Source: Diadema setosum (lineage: Eukaryota > Echinodermata > Echinoidea > Diadematoida > Diadematidae). Taken from it: a stretch of 64,000 nucleotides of DNA. Under the pieces are notes generated by a model. It was not told the origin of the DNA. It ran no database searches and was given only the letters and a program-made list of their open reading frames with translations. Shown here piece by piece: positions 58,991-64,000 of the stretch. Position 1 is the stretch's first letter. Each line of letters opens with the position of its first letter. The stretch spans positions 25,592,699-25,656,698 of the forward strand of contig CM067070.1 in NCBI GenBank assembly GCA_033980235.1, in the 5' to 3' direction. The position numbers and the translations under genes were made by a program.

Positions 58991-59208
58991 AACTAATTCG
59001 GGTGGTCGCTGCGCTCACTTTGTGTCACCAGGCAACCCGATTGACGTCACGCAGCTTTCGGCGGTGGCCATGCAGGCGGAGGACTCGGACGTGATCTTCA
59101 TGGAGGCCAACCCGAACAACGGGATGTCCATCTACCACAGACCTCCGGGCGAGACATCCACGTTCAGCAAGGTCTCCTTCACACAGCAGACGCTCTACGA
59201 CCTCCAAG
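35092..59208 (+). CDS. Mesh/SUSD2/MUC4-like gene, 13 exons, 3' incomplete
   Basis: Joined exons give 2380 nt (793 codons plus one base) with no internal stop, and every donor and acceptor phase agrees. Domain order: signal peptide (residues 1-28), NIDO (about 30-285), E-set/IPT-like exon (about 291-378), a second E-set-like exon (about 379-492), AMOP (about 500-640), and the start of VWD (from about 685). This is the order in Drosophila Mesh and resembles vertebrate SUSD2 and mucin-4. Known members are extracellular or junctional proteins; Mesh organises arthropod smooth septate junctions. The missing 3' part should finish VWD and usually adds sushi/EGF repeats and a membrane anchor. A 200-N gap follows the last exon. 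Function here is inferred from family only. Confidence 0.88.
35177..38729 (+). other. Intron 1 of the mesh-like gene
   Basis: AT-rich and without recognised transposon ends. An inverted repeat TGTGCATAATC...GATTATGCACA lies at about 36179-36212. Open frames at 37109-37339 and 37813-38157 match no family. Confidence 0.5.
38730..38848 (+). CDS. Mesh-like exon 2: start of NIDO
   Basis: Acceptor catttttacag|tg, donor TTTTG|GTAGGT; phase 1 to 0. It encodes [13 protein letters not shown] and [22 protein letters not shown] domains typically begin with a YPYG...GD motif and then an FPFFG-like strand. Confidence 0.9.
38870..38912. mobile_element. Pogo/Tigger-like MITE end fragment
   Basis: TACAGTGGAAACTC followed by ATATAACGAGATCC matches the left end of the MITE at 52470-52672. 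Only this end remains. Confidence 0.5.
39410..39517 (+). CDS. Mesh-like exon 3: NIDO
   Basis: Acceptor tctctcacag|at, donor CTT|GTAAGT; phase 0 to 0, 36 codons. INDNGILTF corresponds to the 'NxNGxISF' strand of NIDO domains. Confidence 0.9.
39932..40941 (-). repeat. 3' LTR of antisense element
   Basis: 1010 bp, near-identical to the other LTR. The middle (about 40190-40530) is GC- and CpG-rich, unlike its AT-rich flanks. Open frames here and in the other LTR are products of that composition and are not genes. Confidence 0.9.
40942..41850 (-). other. Non-coding interior of antisense element
   Basis: No conserved pol motif is seen where RT and integrase would lie, so this part of the element is deleted or replaced. 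Confidence 0.5.
41851..42315 (-). pseudogene. pol: pol linker fragment after protease
   Basis: Minus-strand frame with [18 protein letters not shown] (end of the retropepsin region) and LLEEFPDVF, the usual segment just before RT. It ends with [14 protein letters not shown], a motif commonly found upstream of the integrase zinc domain. This jump suggests the RT and RNase H region between them was deleted. It is offset by a frameshift near 42320 from the protease frame. Confidence 0.7.
42297..42737 (-). pseudogene. gag zinc knuckle and aspartic protease
   Basis: Minus-strand frame containing a CCHC knuckle ([15 protein letters not shown]) and, about 75 residues later, the protease active site [12 protein letters not shown] with a canonical DTG. 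Gag capsid upstream is not recognisable. The frame leaves protease homology near 42320. Confidence 0.85.
42961..44014 (-). repeat. 5' LTR of antisense element
   Basis: 1054 bp. It is longer than its partner mainly because a 40-bp segment is tandemly duplicated (43557-43596 and 43597-43636) in this LTR only, and by a few bases near 43019. The duplication therefore arose after integration. Confidence 0.9.
44440..44665 (+). repeat. Degenerate tataactcgtgggc minisatellite, locus 2
   Basis: About twelve imperfect units of 17-19 bp such as gtatgactcgtgg, gtgtaactcttgggtt and gtataactcgtgagat. It lies in intron 3, just upstream of exon 4. Confidence 0.75.
44694..44933 (+). CDS. Mesh-like exon 4: NIDO core
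   Basis: Acceptor ttatttgtag|ga, donor CCG|GTAAGT; phase 0 to 0, 80 codons. It encodes [20 protein letters not shown] and [14 protein letters not shown], matching the central NIDO motifs 'PFWxDVDt...GxvyYR' and 'vvTWxxVgyf'. Confidence 0.95.
45125..45266 (+). repeat. CTCTGGTAGAGCAGT repeat copy 2 with ATT tail
   Basis: CTCTGGTAGAGCAGTggctg and gaagaggttgccctgg followed by gaagacctcatta and a long (ATT)n tract (45228-45266). It resembles 13437-13500 and lies in intron 4. Confidence 0.6.
45307..45453 (+). CDS. Mesh-like exon 5: NIDO
   Basis: Acceptor tttgaacag|ac, donor CTG|GTGAAT; phase 0 to 0, 49 codons. [19 protein letters not shown] and IEWTIG fit the NIDO motif 'NTFQvvLaTDG..sfaif.Y..IqWt'. 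Confidence 0.93.
45728..48224 (+). mobile_element. Helitron-like element, non-autonomous
   Basis: The right end has a hairpin (AATTTGTCAgtctTGACAAATT) followed by CCGAGT and CTAG, with T as the next base, the signature of a Helitron 3' terminus. The left end TTAGGTGATCCGAG has an inverted partner (TCGGATCACCTAA) just inside the right hairpin and its own hairpin with TCTCGGATCACC. Asymmetric inverted repeats with a hairpin at each end fit Helitron2-like termini. The interior has no RepHel gene. A segment of about 530 bp is directly repeated (46738-47290 and about 47519-48040), with gtcaaaggtca motifs. A truncated copy of the left end lies at 13503. It fills part of intron 5. Confidence 0.65.
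48280..48860. repeat. Homopolymer-rich repeat block in intron 5
   Basis: Runs of 28 G (48348-48375) and 17 C (48386-48402) are separated by 10 bp and could fold back; further G runs lie near 48630-48670. The sequence agcggagcgacc resembles the satellite that follows. Open frames here encode poly-Gly or poly-Pro and are not genes. Confidence 0.7.
48900..50060 (+). repeat. Tandem satellite, unit about 160-180 bp
   Basis: About seven units, each marked by gcgagcgagcgaagcgagcg, then ttgaaaattttgacattt, tacagtccaaaactgccgtt and ggcagcaacatcaggagaatgg. Marker starts at about 49158, 49338, 49497, 49660, 49822 and 49992 give spacings of 159-180 bp. An isolated marker recurs at 50734. Part of intron 5. 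Confidence 0.88.
50100..51672 (+). other. Remainder of intron 5
   Basis: It contains C runs at 50101-50110 and about 50420-50450, ggggggat/cccccc tracts near 50900-50990 and AT-rich DNA up to the exon 6 acceptor. No exon or RNA gene is recognised. Confidence 0.5.
51673..51844 (+). CDS. Mesh-like exon 6: end of NIDO
   Basis: Acceptor gtctatctcag|at, donor AAAG|GTATAT; phase 0 to 1. [20 protein letters not shown] followed by [14 protein letters not shown] matches the C-terminal NIDO strands 'yfxlpgS...vxnlxxxSNvgxpGrwxFrvD'. Confidence 0.93.
51845..53099 (+). other. Intron 6 of the mesh-like gene
   Basis: It contains GA and G tracts (51900-51934) and the MITE at 52470-52672. Otherwise ordinary intron. 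Confidence 0.5.
52470..52672. mobile_element. Pogo/Tigger-like MITE, 203 bp
   Basis: Left end CAGTGGAAACTCGATATAAC and right end (complement CAGTGATTATGGAAACTCGA) are imperfect inverted repeats, flanked by TA at 52468-52469 and 52673-52674. No coding capacity. Confidence 0.65.
53100..53363 (+). CDS. Mesh-like exon 7: E-set/IPT-like domain
   Basis: Acceptor gacccatgtcag|at, donor CTCA|GTAGGT; phase 1 to 1, 87 codons. [20 protein letters not shown] begins a beta-sandwich of the IPT/TIG type (P..G...GG..v.i.G..f), with a Cys pair in GPCW and TTSCAF and an [10 protein letters not shown] strand. Mesh-type proteins carry such a domain between NIDO and AMOP. Confidence 0.85.
53364..54036 (+). repeat. 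Intron 7 with minisatellite and telomere-like tract
   Basis: About six imperfect copies of a 17-18-bp unit (cagagggcaattacccc) lie at 53478-53565, ending in a C run. A short TTAGGG-like stretch (agggttagggttaggttt) follows at about 53625-53650. Confidence 0.75.
54037..54379 (+). CDS. Mesh-like exon 8: second E-set-like segment
   Basis: Acceptor ctgctcgacag|tt, donor CTGC|GTAACG; phase 1 to 2. It encodes [25 protein letters not shown] and [14 protein letters not shown], a strand pattern like the region between the IPT-like domain and AMOP in Mesh. No catalytic residues expected. Confidence 0.85.
54857..55404. mobile_element. Pogo/Tigger-like MITE, 548 bp
   Basis: Termini CAGTGCACTCCCGTTATAAC and its imperfect complement at the right end, flanked by TA (54855-54856, 55405-55406). 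The subterminal regions repeat TTCGTTATAACG many times. No coding capacity. It lies in intron 8; fragments of the family are at 23529 and 26945. Confidence 0.8.
55519..55663 (+). CDS. Mesh-like exon 9: start of AMOP
   Basis: Acceptor gtcattttgcag|tg, donor AAC|GTAACA; phase 2 to 0. [16 protein letters not shown] and [18 protein letters not shown] are typical of the entry into AMOP domains, with its first conserved Cys. Confidence 0.92.
55670..55985 (+). repeat. Degenerate TTTGAG hexamer array and GT repeat
   Basis: Imperfect repeats of tttgag/tttgaa over about 300 bp just inside intron 9, interrupted by a (GT)n tract (about 55910-55940). Open frames that read FEFEF here are intronic. Confidence 0.75.
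56434..56582 (+). CDS. Mesh-like exon 10: AMOP core
   Basis: Acceptor gccgcacgacag|gg, donor CCTC|GTAAGT; phase 0 to 2. [18 protein letters not shown] matches the AMOP hallmark 'LPpCPCtxxqAxxDxgrF', followed by Cys residues in [14 protein letters not shown] and AQYCIVS. Confidence 0.95.
56940..57255. repeat. Degenerate tataactcgtgggc minisatellite, locus 3
   Basis: Units such as agtgtcgagctcatgggc and gtatagctcgtgggcc, in inverted orientation on the two sides of about 57050 (left side: acgagctcgacacta, gacccacgagaccgac). Intron 10. Confidence 0.65.
57332..57603 (+). CDS. Mesh-like exon 11: AMOP end and linker to VWD
   Basis: Acceptor tctctcattag|ga, donor ATTG|GTAAGA; phase 2 to 1, 90 codons. 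[15 protein letters not shown] is the AMOP end motif 'GaGqqCCYdxxGxLv'. [17 protein letters not shown] and a Cys-rich [16 protein letters not shown] are the expected bridge to VWD. Confidence 0.95.
57731..57757. repeat. 27-bp perfect hairpin in intron 11
   Basis: CAGGGAGGTGAGA, one central G, then its exact complement. No T-run follows, so it is not a simple terminator; function unknown. Confidence 0.7.
57798..57960. mobile_element. Inverted-repeat element with tRNA-like B box
   Basis: About 30-bp inverted ends (CAACTGATGGACAAATTGCC and its near-complement) enclose atcaggaggtcg and GGTTCGAATCC, a consensus pol III B box with the preceding variable-loop-like sequence. No A box or tRNA cloverleaf was found. 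It looks like a MITE that contains a piece of a tRNA-derived SINE. Confidence 0.6.
58170..58328 (+). CDS. Mesh-like exon 12: start of VWD
   Basis: Acceptor ttttttaacag|ct, donor AGTG|GTAAGA; phase 1 to 1, 53 codons. [20 protein letters not shown] is the VWD start motif 'GDPHixTlDgxxYtFNGxGE', including the GDPH element that resembles autoproteolytic sites in mucin VWD domains. Confidence 0.96.
58329..59031 (+). other. Intron 12
   Basis: No exon recognised; a (CA)n tract lies at about 58949-58986, close upstream of the exon 13 acceptor. Confidence 0.5.
59032..59208 (+). CDS. Mesh-like exon 13: VWD, last exon seen
   Basis: Acceptor tgtgtcaccag|gc, donor CAAG|GTAGCG; phase 1 to 1. It encodes [20 protein letters not shown], the mid-VWD strand common to Mesh and SUSD2. 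The later VWD motifs are not found downstream in this window. Confidence 0.92.
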
Positions 59209-59639
59209 GTAGCGCAGCTCTATTATGACGTCAGGATTTGAGTGGGACACGCCTTCCTCCCCTTAGATCTCCCTCTGTACCCGCATTCTTTTGTCTTCTT
59301 TCCTTCCTGCTGGTTGATAATACAATAATAGTAGGCCAGACATGTGTTGGTTGATTAAATGCGCGAGGTTTCACATGCCGACAACTTAAAATAAAGGAGA
59401 TAAACATTGTCATCAGAAAAGTTTAAGACATAGATAGACATGAAAGACAGCCCAATATATGAATATCTGTAAAGTACATTGCGAAGACGTGTTAACATGA
59501 TGGGAGTGTAAGAATATTACTCGTCTACAGGCTGACAACAATGACCTTGTAAATGAAAATGAGTACTCTCCAGAATATGATATTTCATAAATTGCACCTA
59601 ATAAGGCCAAAACAGAAATAATATTCATGTAACTTATTC

Positions 59640-60420
59640 ATTCATTTGATTCAAGCTTGTGAAATCACAGCCTAGAAGAGGCATGCCCTTGTACAATTTG
59701 TCTGTCGGGAGATATTGAACGTCCTAGANNNNNNNNNNNNNNNNNNNNNNNNNNNNNNNNNNNNNNNNNNNNNNNNNNNNNNNNNNNNNNNNNNNNNNNN
59801 NNNNNNNNNNNNNNNNNNNNNNNNNNNNNNNNNNNNNNNNNNNNNNNNNNNNNNNNNNNNNNNNNNNNNNNNNNNNNNNNNNNNNNNNNNNNNNNNNNNN
59901 NNNNNNNNNNNNNNNNNNNNNNNNNNNNTCTCAAATAATCTACTAATTGCGTTGACTCATTATCCTGCAAAAATGGGTATGTCGGGGCTGTGATTTACGT
60001 AACGTTTGAATGCTTCAATTGATACAATTGTTGAAGAGGGATAATTAAGCTCATTCCAAAGTTTGGCCCCTCGATAAGATAGGGACCGTTTACCATAGTT
60101 GGTCTTCGGTTGAATGAGTTTCAATTTGGATGGGCCGGACCTTGTGCTATAAGCAGTCTGTCGAAAATAAAACATTTGATTTAAATAGGGAGGGTATAAT
60201 TCATGTAATGAACGGTACATTGTACATGCTAGTTGTTTAGCCCATCTTACATGTAGCCGATCTAATTTCAATGTATCATATAAATTATCAGAAGGATGCA
60301 TATAATCAACATTCATAACAATACGAAGTGATCTATTTTGTAGTATTTGTAATTGCGAAAGGTAAGATTTGGAGGCATTTGCCCAAACCGGACTACAATA
60401 ATCATTTTAGACTGTCTTAC
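59640..60420 (-). pseudogene. LINE C-terminal fragment across a gap
   Basis: Minus-strand frame at 59960-60316, with homology extending to about 60403. It reads SPVWANASKSYLSQL, LQNRSLRIVM, then GKRSLSYRGAKLWNELN, the usual end of the RT/ORF2 protein of CR1/Jockey-type non-LTR retrotransposons. The 200-N gap (59729-59928) interrupts it. On the far side, a tail ending in ATGAATGAATAAG on the minus strand may be its 3' end. Confidence 0.72.
59729..59928. other. Assembly gap of exactly 200 N
   Basis: 200 unknown bases; the round number suggests a placeholder, so the true distance is unknown. Open frames crossing it are meaningless. Confidence 0.99.
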
Positions 60421-60720
60421 ATTGTATACTGGGGAAAACTGAAATTGTATTACGTACAAGTTGTGAAAAAAATCGTAATCCTTTAATTTGCTTTACAATA
60501 ATAAAAGATATATGAAATTTTGAACTTGAAGTTTGATTTTTTTGTGCAACTCAACATTTTTAATATGAATTAACGTCATAAATGTAAAGAATATATTGTG
60601 ACCGTGCATCACAAAACCAACAAAAAGTCGCACACACTGATTTTGTTTGAGGATTGAAAATAGGTGAAATGGGTCAACCGAGCCCATATCTTGACTTGGC
60701 TACCCTGGGTAAATAAGGCT

Positions 60721-60753
<33 letters not shown>

Positions 60754-61447
60754 ATTTCAGTTTAATCTGATAATCCCCTCATTGTTGTTACTCCGGTGGT
60801 TTCCATCCTGTTTTTTGTCCCATTCATCGCACAACCAGCACGGCTTGATAAAGATTAAGCTCTTGAATAGACACTGTACTTCAGAGCCTCTTTTCTCAGT
60901 TTACACTTGTTCTGAGTGTGTGCATTCTTTCCACTATTTAGATAGGTTAGGAGAGTCCATTTGATTTGAGTAATACATCATTTTAAAGCTTAAAGTCTGC
61001 TCTTTCAGAATATGCTCTCAACTAAAATTTCATGTGTGGCGACTTTTTGTGTGTTTTGTGGTGCAGGGTCACATAATTATAACATCACTATACCACAAAT
61101 AAAATACAATATAGATCGAAAAGTTAAACGTTAGAGTAAGAAAATATTACTTGCAGTCATGGAATAGACAAACTGTGGTTACGCTGTCATTGTTCAGCGA
61201 AATTCATGACTTACTGGGTTATGTTAAGGAGATATTTATGATAAAGCAATGCTTATTAAATTTACAGAAAAAAAAAAGACATCAAAACTTTCAAACACCC
61301 CTCCCACACCCAAATACAATATCAAGTCATCTCTTGAGGTATGTATTTTCTGTTTGAATTTCTTGTATGCATGTCATTTTGTAATGCGCAGTAAAGTATA
61401 TTATTATATTAGCTGCGCAATATAAATGTCCTTTATTATTATTATCA

Positions 61448-61517
<70 letters not shown>

Positions 61518-62910
61518 TACTATTATTATTATTATCACACACAAAAAAAAAAATGTAATACACATTCGATGGAGCGTAAAGTGCATGGGTAAGACTATAG
61601 AGAAATACTAAATTCGTTCTCATTTTATATAGTTGCCCCTGTCCCACACCTTCCCCGGCCAGAAAAGTGAATAAAATGCTATCACCCCATCCCCTACCCA
61701 AAATATTGCTTTTTTCGAAAAATATGCATTCGAAGAGTACAAGAAAAAAAGTTCAGCACCAAGAGTCAACCGATGTCATGAGTATACATGGTATATGGGT
61801 GCCACTTAAAATGACCAGTATAGTGGGAGAAATTTCATAATTTGACCATGCAGTTCTGCCTCTCCACCGCTCCGACTGTGTTGTAGTATTCCTTCAGGTA
61901 AAGGCGTTGCAGCTTGGCAACAGGAGAAGTGTGCCTTCCCACGAGTCTCTGTGTTCCCATGCGAGTGGAAAACGGAAAACGTCGAAGGACGTAATTGTCC
62001 GCAACATCCGTAGTTGTCCGTTAATATCCGTAAGCGGAGGAAACTGTTGTGATACGTTAACTTGCGGTTAATTTCGGATACTTACGGTGGACGTAAGCGA
62101 ACGCAAACGGACGGAAGGTATTTTTTTTTTTTTTGCGGATGGTCTGCGTCCAAGCCACGGGTAGTTACATTCAGTTACGGATAGTTACGTTTGGTTACGG
62201 TTACTTGCGTAAGTTTGCGTCCGTTGCGTCCCTCTGCGAAATTTTGAACATTTCAAAATTTCGCAGGTTCGGCGACGTCATTTTGCGTTTCTTTACGGAT
62301 GAGTTACGGGCAGTTACGTCTACATACGTCCCTGCGGATGCCTGCGTTCTCGCTGCGTCCCCCTGCGTCCACTCATTCGTATCTATCCGCGGCGGACGTA
62401 ATCCATCGTAAAGCACTGTGTGACTGGGGCATACACGTGTGTACAACGCACTGGCTCAGTGCGTCTTTTAAAATTTCTCTACCGTCACTTGCTCGACGGA
62501 CGGCGCACGTTATAGCACGTGCGTGTTGAGCACGTTATAAGTGCGTAGTCCGTGCTTATTCGGCACCTCCGTGAGTTCAACTCTTCAATAGAGCATGCAG
62601 ATCGTACCGAATAAGCACTTGCTCCGCACTTACAAAGCAAGTTGTGCGCACTGATTTCTGCAACGTAGCCGACCGACAGACGAGTGTCATCATTTCGTCT
62701 CCGAGATGTTTGCAACCAGGTATTCGTACTGTTATACTTTACCTACAGGGCAGAAATGCCCTAATAAGGAGGAAAAATCGGATACATAGATTGTCATAAG
62801 AGCTTTCAAATCTCTGTCGAATTGTGTCACAAACCAAAGTGTCATGCTATAGGACCTTTCTGCCTGGCAGGCGATCGATGAGTAATGATCATGGTTATTA
62901 AAAATATATA
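60421..62910. repeat. Downstream stretch with ATT tails and inverted repeats
   Basis: No host exon recognised. (ATT)n tails lie at about 60733-60755 (after ctaccctgggtaaataaggc) and 61434-61535 (after gcgcaatataaatgtcc), both resembling SINE/LINE ends. About 61960-62400 is a CpG-rich inverted and sub-repeated block: the core CTGCGAAATTTTGAA and its complement lie at 62236-62268, with repeated gttacgg and cgtccg units around it. Confidence 0.55.
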
Positions 62911-63162
62911 TGAAGAGTTTGTTCGCAAAAACCGATAAGTCCATATTTGCCAAATGGAGATATTTGCGATTAAAGGTCAAGAAAAACAAAGAGAATAATA
63001 AGAAAATTTTTGCTTCTTTTGACCATAACTTCAAAAATTAACCTTTATATGTGGTGACCATGCATACATCATTTAAAAGGTATCATTTTGTGCTTTATGA
63101 CAGAGACCGTACTTCAAAATCTTCAAAAATGGACTTATCGGTTTTTGCAAACAAACTCTTCA
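62911..63162 (+). mobile_element. TGAAGAGTTTG MITE family, copy 4
   Basis: 252 bp with intact inverted repeats (one change, gttcgc), flanked by TATA on both sides. One in-frame TAA and a short insertion break the element-length open frame. Confidence 0.88.
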
Positions 63163-64000
63163 TATACAAATTTATTTTGAAGAACATTAGAGACAGGCAA
63201 AAACTGCTTGAAGGAGCAAAGCATTCAGAAATCTTGAGCTCTGAGTGGTCAGTGCACGAAGTGAACAGATTTTTGGAGTTCTAAAAAAATGTTACATTTA
63301 AGAATTGCACAAGCTTGGTTAAAATGCTTGGTCATCATCATTTTTTTTTTTTGGTGTAGAACAGTGATAAAGTCAGTACATTCTCAGTTAAGCTGAAATT
63401 GAGATATGTATTTTAAAAGTAAGCAAGTGAGAAATTACTATGATGGCAGTATTACCTTACATGAATTACAAACCTAACACCTTCAGACTCAGAGAAAACT
63501 GCAAAACCATAGACCTACATTCATCGTTGCAGCATTATGCTGTTAATCTAGCTAAAAATACGCCTGGATGGTTGAAATGAACGACTGGGCCAGCAACCTC
63601 TGAAACTGGGTGTAAAAGTGGCAAACTTTCAGAACAGCAAATCATATATGTATCTGAAATAACAAACGTCTATTCTCCAGTTCCAATGTGTTACGCTATT
63701 CAAAACCAAAGTAATGTTTTACAATGTCATTGTTTACACTACATTATTTTATACCTAATATATTAACCATTTCTCTGTCACTGAGTCAAATACATGTACA
63801 CACACATTTCACATATAAACCTATGGACATGAAATATGGCACACAGAAGGTTAAACTGTCATGTAAACGTATGGAGAAGACGTATGATTATCCATCTGAG
63901 GAACCTTGGAAGGTGGTCCTATAGACCTACCCCCAACATCTGACGGGAAAAAAAATGCTCTTGCACGCACTTACAACATGCGAAAGAATAAGCTAGTTCG
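63163..64000. other. AT-rich end of window
   Basis: No gene, transposon end or RNA gene recognised. An open frame at 63724-63924 has no known motif. Confidence 0.45.

Noticed and set aside
59665..59993. Frames crossing the gap
   Set aside because: Their middle consists of undefined bases.
60757..60964. Further exon of the mesh-like gene after an ATT repeat and 'atttcag'
   Set aside because: The translation shows no VWD, sushi or EGF motif, and the acceptor-like sequence belongs to the end of a repeat tail.

Overview
The window is eukaryotic nuclear DNA, AT-rich, with spliced genes, long introns, many microsatellites and dense transposable elements. The genes (an Ig-domain membrane protein and a NIDO/E-set/AMOP/VWD protein) and the repeat types point to a marine deuterostome invertebrate, most likely an echinoderm. 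That assignment is inference; nothing in the sequence names the species. A run of exactly 200 N at 59729-59928 is an assembly gap.

Layout. 1-2500: simple repeats and a 471-bp, almost perfectly palindromic element with a 9-bp target duplication (258-728). 2501-13415: a nested stack of transposons. An outer TA-flanked element holds a second TA-flanked element, which itself holds a TTAA-flanked element. The outer element also holds a broken 8.2-kb Ty3/gypsy LTR retrotransposon (3859-12038), whose reverse transcriptase region was later hit by a 973-bp inverted-repeat transposon. 13671-21247: five phase-1 exons of a single-pass membrane protein (V-type Ig domain, Ser/Thr-rich stalk, transmembrane segment, two related cytoplasmic tail exons); its signal-peptide exon was not found. 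21250-35090: no confident host exons; MITEs, LINE fragments and LINE 3' tails. 35092-59208: thirteen exons of a mesh/SUSD2/mucin-4-type secreted or membrane protein. All splice phases agree, giving about 793 codons from the signal peptide into the VWD domain; the 3' part lies beyond the window or is lost. Its introns hold an antisense Ty3/gypsy element with 1-kb LTRs (39932-44014), a Helitron-like element (45728-48224), a tandem satellite (about 48900-50060) and pogo/Tigger-like MITEs. 59209-64000: a LINE fragment interrupted by the gap, microsatellites, an inverted-repeat element and a MITE copy.

The two host genes are separate, both on the + strand, and both encode extracellular proteins. 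Ig receptors and mesh-like proteins belong to cell-surface recognition and epithelial junction biology, but nothing here shows that they act together. No CRISPR array, rRNA gene, intact tRNA gene or prokaryotic operon is present.
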